Below, piece after piece: positions 28,955-43,229 of a stretch of DNA of 64,000 nt; the first letter of the stretch is position 1; each line of letters begins with the position of its first letter. This DNA is from Glandiceps talaboti. Its lineage: Eukaryota > Hemichordata > Enteropneusta > Spengelidae. The notes beneath the pieces are model-generated. The model was not told the origin of the DNA, ran no database searches, and saw only the letters and a list, made by a program, of their open reading frames with translations. Location of the stretch: NCBI RefSeq assembly GCF_964340395.1, contig NC_135549.1:27423595-27487594 (forward strand), in the 5' to 3' direction. The translations under genes and the position numbers were made by a program.

Positions 28955-29257
28955 GTGGGGTGTTTAGTTTATATTTTTATTCATAAAACAACTTGACTTT
29001 ACTATATTTTCCAACTTGAAAAAATAATGTGAAACGACAATACCAAGTCCATGTTTGTATTTCAATAAATTGCAAAAAAAATAATGTGTAAAATGTTTGC
29101 TATTGTACGTACAATACAAACTTTTCAGACACTTTCAAGCATTTTGCAATGTATTGAGTTACAAAACAAGGACTTGGTATATGTCGTTTCACATTCTTCT
29201 TTCAAGTTGGAAAACATAGTGGTGTTGTTATATGAATAAAACAAATCCAAACCACAA
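28955..29257. mobile_element. Near-complete 300-bp hairpin, MITE-like
   Basis: 28955-29077 is complementary to 29142-29257 with scattered mismatches. The shared blocks include CCAACTTGAA, GTGAAACGAC and ACCAAGTCC with their reverse complements. The centre is also inverted, ending in the perfect 16-bp palindrome TATTGTACGTACAATA at 29101-29116. There is no coding capacity. A non-autonomous foldback or MITE is the likeliest class, but no target-site duplication is clear. Confidence 0.62.
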
Positions 29258-29414
29258 AGTATCCCCTTATCATCCATATGACCACTTTTTATAACGTTAG
29301 TCTTCATTCTGTGTGTATTTGTGTGTACTTGGTCATTAAACAAAAAAAAAACATTTTCGATGTAACATCCTCCCCCAACCCATCTCATGTATTTACTGAA
29401 AATCCCCCCCCCCC

Positions 29415-29445
<31 letters not shown>

Positions 29446-29970
29446 TTATTATTCCGATGTACTGAGAAGCGAATATCTCATGGCATACTTACAATAACAT
29501 ATTAGATTCATCGAGTAAACTTTCATGAATAAATACATGACACAAATTACCTGACTACCGATAATCGATCCCTCCGTTCGATAAAGTTTGTTTGTTCGCT
29601 TTTTGGTTATCGATTTACTATACACCCTAGATGTATTCGCAAATGAAGCCTCATAAATTGAACTACGTGTATAAATACCTTCATGATCATTTGGCCAAGT
29701 CTTTCTGAGAGTGTGCCATTATCATATTTTCTGTATATCTTTACTTTTTTCTCTCTGTCACATTTTCGCAAAGTTTCATTATTTTTGGCAAAGGTATGAC
29801 TTATTCATTCAGCATTTCTGACGATTTGTTTATACTAAATACTTGATATACCTGATACCGTCATATGTAAGTCCATCTACTTCAATTTCCTTTCCTTTTA
29901 CGCGCGCGCGCGCATTTTGGTGGCTAGCACACCTTCCTCGAGCTGGTTCGTATCCACTATTATTATTGGT

Positions 29971-29974
<4 letters not shown>
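29258..29974. other. Gene-free stretch
   Basis: Contains a C10-A10 junction followed by a short AT run near 29404-29446, and a CG dinucleotide run near 29901-29912. No gene is recognised. Confidence 0.6.

Positions 29975-30055
<81 letters not shown>
29975..30055. repeat. (AT)n microsatellite
   Basis: An AT run of about 80 bp. Confidence 0.97.
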
Positions 30056-30058
<3 letters not shown>

Positions 30059-31164
30059 TTGGTAGTGCTAGAACTCTTTCTTGGTTGTAACTCGGAGTTC
30101 ACGCATTGCGCGATCATCAGACATATATATATATATTATTTCCGAAGATTTGTTTTAAAGTTGCCTATGATAACATATTGGAACATTTGTTGTTCTTGTG
30201 ATCCTCTCTACGATCTCAATTTGAAGCAAAACTGTGTTGTTCATTACATGTGTCAAAAAATCGACCTCGCCATTTTATTTACATACAAGAAAAGTTTGAG
30301 TTTTCATCTATGAACGACAGCATCGTCAGTTTTTTATTCCAAGACTTTCGCGCCTCTCGCTGCCATTGTCGAGATTCCCGTCTCCGTGTTATGTCGTTCA
30401 TTGCCGCGAATTTCTCGTCATCCTGACGAACGATTTGTGTCCAGCGTTGATCTCCGTGGGTATCCTTTTAACATACTATATTGACGCGTTGTAATTTACT
30501 GCTGCCGTCAATTTCATGTAATTGGATCTGTTGAACGGCCCTCTTCGACACATACCATACATTAAGTGATTTTTCATTTCCATTTTATCGACAGTGTTTG
30601 ATCCTATGTAATTCTAGTTCCGCTGTCCCCCTCCAAGAGCACATACACACACAAACAAACACACGCTAAGAATAACAGTGATTCGCCATGATTAAGTATA
30701 GTGCTTGCTTGCGTGCAATGGGTACAACTATTCGAATTGCGTTATTTCCATATGCCTTTCATTCGTCAAAACCGCACAAAAAAGATGACTTTGCTGGTTT
30801 GACATCATCATACAGTGCCTTGTGATCCGTTCTTTGTCCGCGCGATTAACATGTATCTCTCTCATACAGACGTTCTTTCGTACCTACCCTTACAATTATC
30901 ATGGTTTTTTTTGTCGTCGAAATATTTCTCTCCTGTCTCCCACTGTGACATTGGACAACAAGCCCACCCATGCGGTTAAAAAGAAAAACTTGCCATTCAG
31001 TGCCGTTCGCTGTGATGCTCAAAGCACGTGCTATAGAAAGCGATAGAAAGCTGTTCACTATAGCGCTGAACGCTGAACACTCACATTATGCCAAAATACT
31101 CATCTCTTTTCTTAGGTTTCACATTCAGATGTTTGTCTTCTTTTGATTTTGAAAACATTTACTA
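30056..31164. other. Gene-free stretch
   Basis: Unique sequence with a GC/CpG-richer part near 30340-30470, including the short palindrome TCGTCATCCTGACGA. No gene is recognised. Confidence 0.55.
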
Positions 31165-31289
31165 GATTCATTCGACAGAGTCACCCATCACGATAATTTT
31201 TGACGACATAAAGCGCCGAGACACGTATTAAATGTCAAAAGACCTCTTATTGCCGGGTATTTGAGCATAATCTGGAGAAGAGACTTTGT
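31165..31289 (+). repeat. Dispersed repeat, copy 1
   Basis: Aligns with 33183-33306 in the same orientation. The shared blocks are TCACCCAT, GATAATTT, a 20-bp identity (TCTTATTGCCGGGTATTTGA, ending near 31264) and then CATAA. It is an ancient repeat of unknown family. Confidence 0.7.
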
Positions 31290-33182
31290 TATTTTGAAGT
31301 TAGACCTTTTTTTCAGGAGAGTGTTAGATAAGTTGGTCTGTTCTCGTTTTCTAAAGGGGTGAATAAAATGCGTAAAAGAGATGGTATACTGTCTCACGTT
31401 CTACACGGGTTTAATGAACCATTGAGTTTAACCATTGAGATGTCACTGGGACGCTATTCAGTTTTACGCTAGAAAGGAAGGGGTACCATCATCTAACCAC
31501 AAAAATTTGGAACGAGTTCTTTTTACAAAGTTTGGGGTGCCATCATGTGATTCCGCCACGGCGAGGTTTTTTTTTTGATCGATGACCGTACTATCCGTTC
31601 TCGTGGTTTTGTGACGTGATGTTTCAGTTGATCTATCCGTACATTATCGTGGTATATCTTTCCCTATCTTCTTCCCTGGAAGACATCACTAGTGTTTTTT
31701 CCGAGTGGTTTCGTATGGATAGTGCTGTGAGCTTTCTGCATTTATAAATAAGCATACATAACCTTTCTCGGTGAACTGTTATAAATCCGCGTACTTAATA
31801 ATGACACACGCTGTTAACAACTTTTTCTGCTTATAACTACTGCTTATACACTCCGTTATAAACCACTTGAAAAATTTGTAAAAAGAATGAAAAGCTTCAA
31901 ATTGTGTGTCAACTATGTGTGTCAGAACGTTACAAGCAAAAATAACATTAAAATAAGTTGATACTTTACTTTAACCCATTACATGTTTCACTTTTGTTTT
32001 GAGTTTACCCTATAGCAATTGATGTCAACTGCAGCAGTGATGAGAGAAATCTGAGTTCAGGCATCCGTTTGCGTTGTAACAGTTCCATGAGAATGTTTGT
32101 CTATAGCGCGTACGATACGCTTTACTACTAACTTTGTCTCTCAAATACACTTGAAAATGCACTTTCATAACGTACAGAATTAAGTAGAATTTGTATGACA
32201 TAGTCTCCAGAACAGCTGTCGTACTTTGTCACACTTATATCCCCTCGTGCCGACTCGGAGTCATTTCTCCCTTATTTTCGGTGAACACTCGGCATGTCTT
32301 GCTTTTTTCACACGTGAAACTCCGGTTATTTCAAATCCACCATCTAGCGATGTACTATACTGGGTCAGGCTATAGATTAAACACGGTGTCGGCCATCCGT
32401 TTGATTCGTGCGCGATTACGTCTACCATGAATGGTTTGATGTGAATTTTGTATTTTTTCCCCCGTTGGTGATACAACCACCTGTTTGATTTCTCAATTTA
32501 CCCACTGATCGTAAATAAATAGTTCCCGTACTTTGAAAAGTTCACGCCAATGAGTCAGATGTTGCATACTATAGTATCAAATTATTTACTTTTCATTTCA
32601 TTTTAAGCCCCTTTTTTCATCAGCAAAGACCAAACTTCACTGTCTTTATGAAGACACAGAGTCATGAGCCCAAATAAAGACACTGAGTGCGCACACTCTA
32701 TAACTTGACATCACACGCATACAGGTAGACCAAATGTCATCGTATCTACATGTATACAAACATCAAAGTTTAAAACGCAAATAAACACTTTTATCTGCTG
32801 TAGTGCATTCTCATTTTTTTTCGTCTTCGGGAAACAATAAAATCGAACAAGGCATAATTTTTTTTCTACCGATTATCACTTGGTTTCACGCTAGAATAGT
32901 TCATCAAGTGTCACATATTGATCCACAGCTGACGACAAAGTAATTTCCTATGATTAAAGCAAATTTAGTAATTAACCTATATAGGCAGACATTAAAGCTG
33001 TTGTGATTTACACATTTGAGTCAAATAAATAGATTCGTCATTGAAGAGGAATCAGTAATTAGGATAAATTGACGACTCGAGATTTGAAAAAAATAAGAAG
33101 TAGAAAATAGACAAATTCTTACTCACATTGTTCGGTATAAAATCTCGTTCTGTGATACCTTTTCATGTTTCAAGTTTCTCCA
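31290..33182. other. Gene-free stretch
   Basis: AT-rich unique sequence between the two dispersed-repeat copies. No gene or structured element is recognised. Confidence 0.55.
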
Positions 33183-33306
33183 CATCATTTGAGGGATCTC
33201 ACCCATGATGATAATTTCTACGACACTAAGCTCCCAGCCTTGTATTTAAACGTCTAATGATGTCTTATTGCCGGGTATTTGAACATAAGCTACGGACTAG
33301 ACTTAG
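33183..33306 (+). repeat. Dispersed repeat, copy 2
   Basis: Second copy of the element at 31165-31289, about 2.0 kb downstream in direct orientation. The similarity fades beyond both edges. Confidence 0.7.
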
Positions 33307-36300
33307 AGGTTTTTTTTTCAAAGCTAAACTATTTTCACATTTCGATTTCAAAAAAAATAAATAAAGAGAACTGTCTGCATAATGTCCATCTTAATTGTTC
33401 ACGTTCTCACATCGTCGCTTTTACCACAAATCGGTTGTTGATGTTTCATCAGGGGTTTTTTTCGACCTCAAACGTTTGGTTCAAATTACGGGTAATGAAA
33501 GCGACTATCTCATATTGTCTCCTTCTTTTTACACACCTTCAATATATTGATTTAATTTTTTTATTACCCTCGTGTATTTCTGTTTCGCCATTTATTGATT
33601 TTCTATCTTAATTTATGTATCATGTACCAATATCATTCCAACATTAGCGCGCTTATTTTCATAGTTTTGTTGGTTATATTTTTATAGCTAAAATGTTAAC
33701 GTACAATGTTGGGAAATAACCGTTTCTTTCAAATTGATACATTACGCTGTCCTAAGAACAACTTTGCAAAAGATTCGGAAGTTCTCTCTGGCTCTACCCC
33801 TCTGTTCCTCCCACTTAACTTGACATCCAACGTCTGGTCTCTTTAAATATTTCACAGTTTGGTAAGTACAAATTGTAAGAAAATGAAGATAATAACCAAT
33901 AATTAGACGTTTCATAGTTAATAATGTACAAAAACGCAAAGACTGTAGGGGTCATTTAATTTTCATTACGCTGGTGGCTGGTTCTTAGAACATGCGTGTA
34001 CCATCTTTAACCCCCTGCTCAGAGAATTGAATGCAAGGCGATTGAGACTCGATCTTCCCTGCCGATTCCAAAGGGCGTGACAGCGTCACGTCTGTTATGA
34101 GATACTGGTAGTACACAGCGGTTTTCGTTAAAACTTGCAAATTTTGAAGAATTACTTCATCAAGTACGACTGGCGTTGTTGGATCTCTTCAAAGTGCATG
34201 GTATGGAGGGAGGGAGGGAGGGAGTATGGGAGTATAATACAATGTTATTAGTACAACACGTGCCAAATTATAAAATTAATGTCCAACTGCTTAAAATGTT
34301 CTAGAGCCACAACAGTATCAAACGTCACCAGGAGAAAGTGATGATGTTATCTGTTTAAAAAAAAGAAGAGAAATGTGTAAGAAAACACAACCGACGTGCG
34401 TTAACAAAAAAATGACAATCTAGATCTGCTGCAGTCTCTTTGATGAGAACAGTTGTTTAGGTTCTCCCTAACACGTATACACGCCAGGCATCAATTATAG
34501 CGAAGGAGCGCAAGTGTTCCTTTGTTTTAGCCAAGAAATCATTGATTGTGCTGTTAGCATGACAGTTACGACACTTGACGTGATTAGTCATCTGTTGTTG
34601 CTAGCCGCCATTTTTAACACCTATGGGTTAAGCTAGTCATTATCGACACAATACCAAGAAAGTGACTTGAAACATCTTTTTTTTTCTTTTTTTGAAAAAA
34701 AAATCGTCTCATAATTGGACGTTTATAAGCGATCAGGAATATCGCTCCGGATATGTAAAATTATCACCTAATTGATGTTAATTATCAATATGTTCCGAAA
34801 TTGAGACACTTTTGTTGGCCGTGTTGGTATTATCATATCTTCTCTAACTCATGTTATTGTTTGCAAAACAATTATGCGTGATTGTTGGTCGCTGTAATTG
34901 TAGTTATCCGCGGTATGTCCGTCACTTTTAGCTCCCCCAACACGGCAGATTTAAGACCGGACAAAAAAAATCGCAGCTAAGAGGCAATTAGCAATGCCCA
35001 CTGCTTCTCAAAAGTCGTGATTTGTTCGGCACTGACAAGCGATGTTTAGGCGATTGTTAATACCACGTGTGTATATGCATCAACGTATTATTAGAATGGT
35101 GTATATTACTTTCACCTTGATAACAGGAGACGAACGGACTTAACAAACAATAACATCACGTAATATTTATAGGAAGCATACGAATGGTGTTGTGAAGATG
35201 TTGTGGAAACGAATCAGCATACGCCTTCACTTTCCCCCTTTATATAAACATGTTTACTTTCATAACTATTTACATGTGTTGATCGCATTGTAGAACATGT
35301 TTGATGTCTATTGTATCGCCGTGTGTTGATTTAACGTGTTAACTTCAATACCCCGTCTACAGGGCTCCGAACAAACGATTCGAACAATGCGCTGTACTAA
35401 TAATAGTACGGTGACAACGCTACCGTTCTCTTCGGTCTGTGTATTAAACAAAAATCACAATTTTAACAATCGTAAATGTCACCCTTTCAATATTTTATGA
35501 GGAGTGTTGTATTTCGTCGCTGACGTGGACGTCAAGACACCGTTAAAATCGAAATCATTTACATGTCCTTTTCTTTTCAAGTTTTCCCTTTTTCGCATGA
35601 CGTGATGATTGAAGAGACATTTCTTTTGTTATGTTAATTATTACGGTCATCGACGCTGTCAATCACGATCTTGAAGTTTTTAAGAGCCTGTCAACTGATC
35701 CTTCGAATTTCCCACCCACACAGGGGGTAGCTTTCACCCGCGTTTTGTCTGTTGAGGGTACGTCTTATTGTTGTGATTGGGTCTGTTGTCATTAAAGAGG
35801 CAATCATAACTTTGTATCGGAGACAGTTTCCATTCAGCAGAGTATATCTGGTAACACCTAACCGCACTGGTAACAGTAAAGAAGGAAACATCTACATTTT
35901 ATTTTGTGAAATTAAGAATGCTAATTACGACTTAAGTGCTAAGAAAAACGTCAGGGAAATATTCTAGATTGTGCGTTATTAGCAGTCATATTTAAGAGAC
36001 ACAATGGAAAGTAAACAGCCTGTATCAACTCACTGGTTGCGTCCAAGTAAAGTACGCCGCCACTAAGTTTTAAAGCGAGAATGCTGTTCCCATCTTCCAG
36101 TATGGCTGATGTAGTCGCATCAATCAGAAACTACGATACGGGTAGTTTATTGGTCACGATCTTGACACGAGAAATGTACCAGCCTTTTAAACAAATTAAC
36201 TGACGAAGGGCACACCTATCTTGTGTTATTGTTTTCTTGTCTTGATTACCACTACTCATGTCGATTTCATGACAATACGTAATTAGTTCCTAAATATTCT

Positions 36301-36369
36301 CTTTTGACTAATTATTGTTTCGTCATTACCACCTCTTCACCGGTACTCCACACATTATATGTACGACCC
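33307..36369. other. Gene-free stretch upstream of Fezf
   Basis: No gene. There is a short GGGA repeat near 34205-34223. 34850-35075 is complex sequence listed as a regulatory candidate. Confidence 0.5.
34850..35075. promoter_or_regulatory. Candidate proximal regulatory stretch
   Basis: Complex, GC-richer sequence about 2.3 kb upstream of the Fezf start codon. It has several homeodomain-like cores (TGTAATTGTAG, GCAATTAGCAATGC, TGTTAATACC). The evidence is composition and position only. Confidence 0.2.
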
Positions 36370-36946
36370 TCGCTGATTTTTTTTGGAGAGGAGGGAGGGG
36401 GGAGAGGACGAGGTGTTGCCTGTAAATGAAAGCCCTGCCAATAGCAGAGGCCTGTTGTGATAGGTCGCTTTGTGATGATTTAATTGAATTGCTAGCTTTA
36501 TCATTGGTCTTTTGGGGATTCAATACTCGCAGCATGCGCCCGCTGTACACCGACCTCAGCATACGTCGAAGTGCCCTTTGTCATCAGCGGCTGGGAGTGT
36601 CATACAACTAAAAAGACACGCCAGCCAAGTCGTTAGTCGAACCTATACAAGCACACCTACAACATTGTGCTGCCCACTTTGTTGGACGATCATTACCACA
36701 CATGTCGTTAGTATAGCATAGTACTCATCACCGAACTAACAATTTGGACACATTCGCCATCAACTGGACTGTGGACCGTCATCTTTACCGTCACATTTCG
36801 ATCAGCAACGCCGAAATCTATTTATTTTTTCGCCACCTTATATTTTCCGACAGAAAGTACGTACACAACGCGTGTAAGAACGGCTCCGTAGGCTGAGTCC
36901 ACGTCTTGGGGATTATTCGTTATAGCAGTCAGGCCTGTTTTTGATT
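36370..36946 (+). promoter_or_regulatory. Putative Fezf promoter and 5'UTR exon region
   Basis: The purine/G-rich tract at 36386-36415, followed by GC-richer complex sequence with CCAAT-type boxes (CCAATAG near 36438, ATTGG near 36503) and a CTTTGT SOX-like site near 36580, is the best promoter-like stretch upstream of the gene. The transcription start is not determinable. The 3' edge is set by a GTAAGT that could be the donor of a 5'UTR intron. Confidence 0.3.
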
Positions 36947-37154
36947 GTAAGTACCAGAACAAATTGAAGCTCATCGCACAATCATATTATAAATTGACAG
37001 GCAGACTGCAAAATGTTACATATTATTAGGACTTAAGTTCTAACAATACTTTTTTCCCAACAAAAATCGACAACAGGTTCCTTGGTTGGCGATGCGAATA
37101 GCAAATTAACGGTATTACGCGCATGTCTCCGTTTATGACTTTATCGGTCTTTGA

Positions 37155-37220
<66 letters not shown>

Positions 37221-37314
37221 AAGCGTATGTGAACGATTTACTATCATTCATCGAGCTATATCACTTGATATTGTGAATTCTTGCTGATATATTTTGCGTT
37301 TGTTTCTCTTGTAG
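36947..37314 (+). other. Possible 5'UTR intron of Fezf
   Basis: GTAAGT at 36947-36952 fits a 5' splice donor. A pyrimidine tract at about 37297-37311 followed by TAG (37312-37314) fits a 3' acceptor, 47 bp before the start codon. The acceptor looks convincing. The donor is one of several possible GTs, and the sequence preceding it (GATT) is not consensus. Confidence 0.4.
37157..37219. repeat. (GT)n microsatellite upstream of Fezf
   Basis: A GT run of about 63 bp, 143 bp before the start codon and inside the putative 5'UTR intron. Confidence 0.97.
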
Positions 37315-37361
37315 GATTTTATCGTGACTAGGAATCCATCGCTATATCAACTCGGATCAAG

Positions 37362-38912
37362 ATGGAAATTGGTGGTCCTCATTATATGCACGGAACGGAT
37401 ATTATGAAGGAGAAAATAAGCAAGATGACGAAAACCACGCACTACGGAACAGATGTAAGTCGGGCGAACAAGAAAAACTTGGCTTTCTCCATAGAACGCA
37501 TAATGGAAGGTACATCACCGAGCAAAACGACGGTGGACACCAACAACGACGGCAGAAATGTAACAAATTGGTCCGAGAAACCGATTAATCTAGCCTCGTT
37601 GGTGGACGACTTTAAACGAAGGATACAAACACCAAATCTGAATCAAGTATTGATTCCAGAATTGACTTTCTCGTACGGGTTACATGGCCAGCTACTGGCT
37701 AGTCGATCCGAACAACACTGTGAACAACAGCGGCAACGACAACTGAACGTCGGTGGTCTACCTACTATGAAAGATGTCGCAAACAATACAGCTTACAAGA
37801 AATATCTTCAGTCGAGTGGCTTGCCCGTGCCTGTTCCTCGACTCGGCTACGATCTCCTTCGCCCGGTGCCTTACTATTATTACCCTCCCTCACATTTAGT
37901 AAACAGAAAAGAATTTACGGGAAGTTCGGACTTTCTAAAACTGGACGGCTGTGCAGCGAACGAATTATCCGGACTTCGAACAGATATTATCAAGAACGGT
38001 GGGATGGCCGTCAGCGGCGTCCCATCATCTCTACTGCCATCGCCCAGGTTTGGCTTACCGCAAACACAGAACACGTTGTACGACAAGCTCACGTCATACC
38101 CTCTCGCTCTAAACCTAAACGGTTACAAGAGCGACACACGCTGCAGCAGCGTGCTTGGGCTAGAAAAGGACAAGAACTTAACAACTCGCGCGACTGGAAC
38201 GGGAATGAGAGGGAAAAGAAACGCTAATAAACAGAAAACGTTCACTTGTCCCGAATGTGGAAAGGTGTTCAATGCGCATTACAACCTTACCAGACATATG
38301 CCTGTCCATACTGGCGCTAGACCGTTCGTTTGTAAGATCTGCGGGAAAGGTTTTCGACAGGCCAGCACTCTGTGTCGCCATAAGATCATTCATACATCGG
38401 AAAAACCGCACAAATGCAGTACATGTGGCAAGGCCTTCAACAGAAGTTCAACTTTAAACACCCATCTCCGCATCCACGCCGGTTACAAGCCCTTCGTTTG
38501 CGAATATTGCGGGAAGGGGTTTCACCAGAAGGGGAACTACAAGAACCATAAACTAACGCATAGCGGGGAGAAGGCTTACAAGTGTAGCATCTGTAACAAA
38601 GCTTTCCATCAAGTATACAATCTGACTTTTCACATGCATACCCACAACGACAAGAAACCGTTTACTTGCGACATGTGCGGCAAGGGATTTTGTCGAAACT
38701 TCGATCTCAAGAAACACATGCGAAAACTGCATGAATGTGATATGCCACATTCAAGTTCTAGTTCAAGTTCAAGCAGTGACATGACGAAAGTCAACCCATC
38801 AGTTACTGAGGAAGCTAACACCGATATCGAAGCATTGGACCGCACCAAGGGAACGGAGGAACGTAGGGTCAAAAACAACGACAGTGACTCTGATCATCAA
38901 CAAATTCAGTAA
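37362..38912 (+). CDS. Fezf: Fez family zinc-finger transcription factor (Fezf), complete
   Basis: The 516-residue protein has the full Fezf layout. The Eh1 motif LAFSIERIM (residues 40-48) is the Groucho/TLE-binding repressor motif typical of the family. Six contiguous C2H2 fingers follow (about 294-457), with zinc ligands C296/C299/H312/H316, C324/C327/H340/H344, C352/C355/H368/H372, C380/C383/H396/H400, C408/C411/H424/H428 and C436/C439/H452/H457. Finger sequences such as [20 protein letters not shown] and CRNFDLKKH are the family signature. Known family members are nuclear, sequence-specific repressors that pattern the forebrain and specify neurons. The start has A at -3 and G at +4, and an in-frame TAG lies 33 bp upstream (37329-37331). 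After the last finger there is a nine-serine run (464-472) and an acidic/polar tail. The whole coding region is a single exon, whereas vertebrate FEZF genes are split. Orthology to Fezf as a family is very likely; FEZF1 versus FEZF2 does not apply outside vertebrates. Confidence 0.97.
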   Translation: MEIGGPHYMHGTDIMKEKISKMTKTTHYGTDVSRANKKNLAFSIERIMEGTSPSKTTVDTNNDGRNVTNWSEKPINLASLVDDFKRRIQTPNLNQVLIPELTFSYGLHGQLLASRSEQHCEQQRQRQLNVGGLPTMKDVANNTAYKKYLQSSGLPVPVPRLGYDLLRPVPYYYYPPSHLVNRKEFTGSSDFLKLDGCAANELSGLRTDIIKNGGMAVSGVPSSLLPSPRFGLPQTQNTLYDKLTSYPLALNLNGYKSDTRCSSVLGLEKDKNLTTRATGTGMRGKRNANKQKTFTCPECGKVFNAHYNLTRHMPVHTGARPFVCKICGKGFRQASTLCRHKIIHTSEKPHKCSTCGKAFNRSSTLNTHLRIHAGYKPFVCEYCGKGFHQKGNYKNHKLTHSGEKAYKCSICNKAFHQVYNLTFHMHTHNDKKPFTCDMCGKGFCRNFDLKKHMRKLHECDMPHSSSSSSSSSDMTKVNPSVTEEANTDIEALDRTKGTEERRVKNNDSDSDHQQIQ

Positions 38913-41920
<3,008 letters not shown>

Positions 41921-42478
41921 AATGACGGACAGATTGGTTCACGGGATGAGATAGCGGGAGCCGAAGACTAAGGTGGCTCGTTGGAAAGTAAGAGAGTGAG
42001 CAGGGCAGATCGATAACAGGTGGAGAGTGAGCAGAGGAAAGGATTGAGAGACGCAAGGATGAGAAATCAATTAAGAATTAACAGGGGGAAGTTCGGGAGG
42101 AGTCATCGTGACGACAGCGTAAAATACTATAGTATACACACAAGTTGGCCTTGTATCCTTTAATTTTACACGTAGCCATAAATTGTATTAATATTAAGTT
42201 CACGTTTGACCACAATAACTCGTATACACCCACGGGGCTTCTACCGCCAACTGTTTGATATGGTTTAATTATGAATGTTAACAGACGACAGTGAACAGTT
42301 CCAAGTTCACCTATAGCGTAGCATAGACAGTGATCAAATGCTGACGGCGATGCCACTGTACACAGTTCTTGATGGACGACATCGGCTGCCAAACTTAACA
42401 AGGATTTTTTTCAAAGGAATAACGCTAACTGTATACCTTATATGTAGCGATAGTACATTTAGATATACTCAGTCAAAT
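41921..42478. other. Gene-free stretch
   Basis: Purine-rich start, then unique sequence. A 107-codon - strand frame (42078-42401) is unrecognised. Confidence 0.55.
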
Positions 42479-42715
42479 GTGTATGTATGTATGTATGTAT
42501 GTATGTATGTATGTATGTATGTATGTATGTATGTATGTATGTATGTATGTATGTATGTATATGTGTGTGTGCGTGCGTGCGTGCGTGCGTATGTATGTGT
42601 GTGTGTATGTATGTATGTATGTATGTATGTATGTATGTATGTATGTATGTATGTATGTATGTATGTATGTATATGTATGTATGTATTTACATACGTACTT
42701 ACGTACGTACGTACG
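42479..42715. repeat. (GTAT)n microsatellite with GCGT core and GTAC end
   Basis: GTAT units flank a central GTGT/GCGT block near 42560-42600. The right end passes into TACGTACG units near 42700. Confidence 0.95.
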
Positions 42716-43179
42716 TTTGTGTATGTATCTGTGTGTGTTTATTTTGAGATGAGCTCATGTGATTCACAGAATTCACTTTTTCCATGTTGTAGATGCTACA
42801 ATTTTCTTCCCATAGCATTTGTACTTTTCTACTTCGAACATTTTAATAGGCGTCTTAAACAAATTACACCTACTATCTTTCTAGATGACATTTCCAAAAG
42901 CGACTTATGCTTAGAATATCGCACTGCGTAATACTCGCCATAAACATATCTAGAATAGGACTATCATTTATTTACGTCTTGGGATTGTCTTCTTTTCCTG
43001 AAGGTTTGTTTATTATTCACAAAATACTACAGAACTAATATGGTTGGCTAAAACTGTCAACCATCTAACTTCGTGGTCTTACGTTGCCAAAGTTCTTTGT
43101 TTTAATTCTTTGTGTCCGTTTAACCGAATAGTAATATCCAATTTGTCCTGTGTCCTCTTACTTGTGACCGTAAACTTGA
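42716..43179. other. Gene-free stretch
   Basis: Unique AT-rich sequence with no recognisable gene. Confidence 0.6.
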
Positions 43180-43228
<49 letters not shown>

Positions 43229-43229
43229 G
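43180..43229. repeat. (GTT)n trinucleotide array
   Basis: About 17 GTT units. Poly-Leu or poly-Asn frames across it are artefacts. Confidence 0.95.

Noticed and set aside
30695-30725. GTGCTTGCTTGCGTGC, a possible U6 snRNA start
   Set aside because: Only the first bases resemble U6; the following sequence does not match.
38178-38878. Antisense and alternate-frame open frames of 65-82 codons within Fezf
   Set aside because: They are shadows of the zinc-finger coding sequence.
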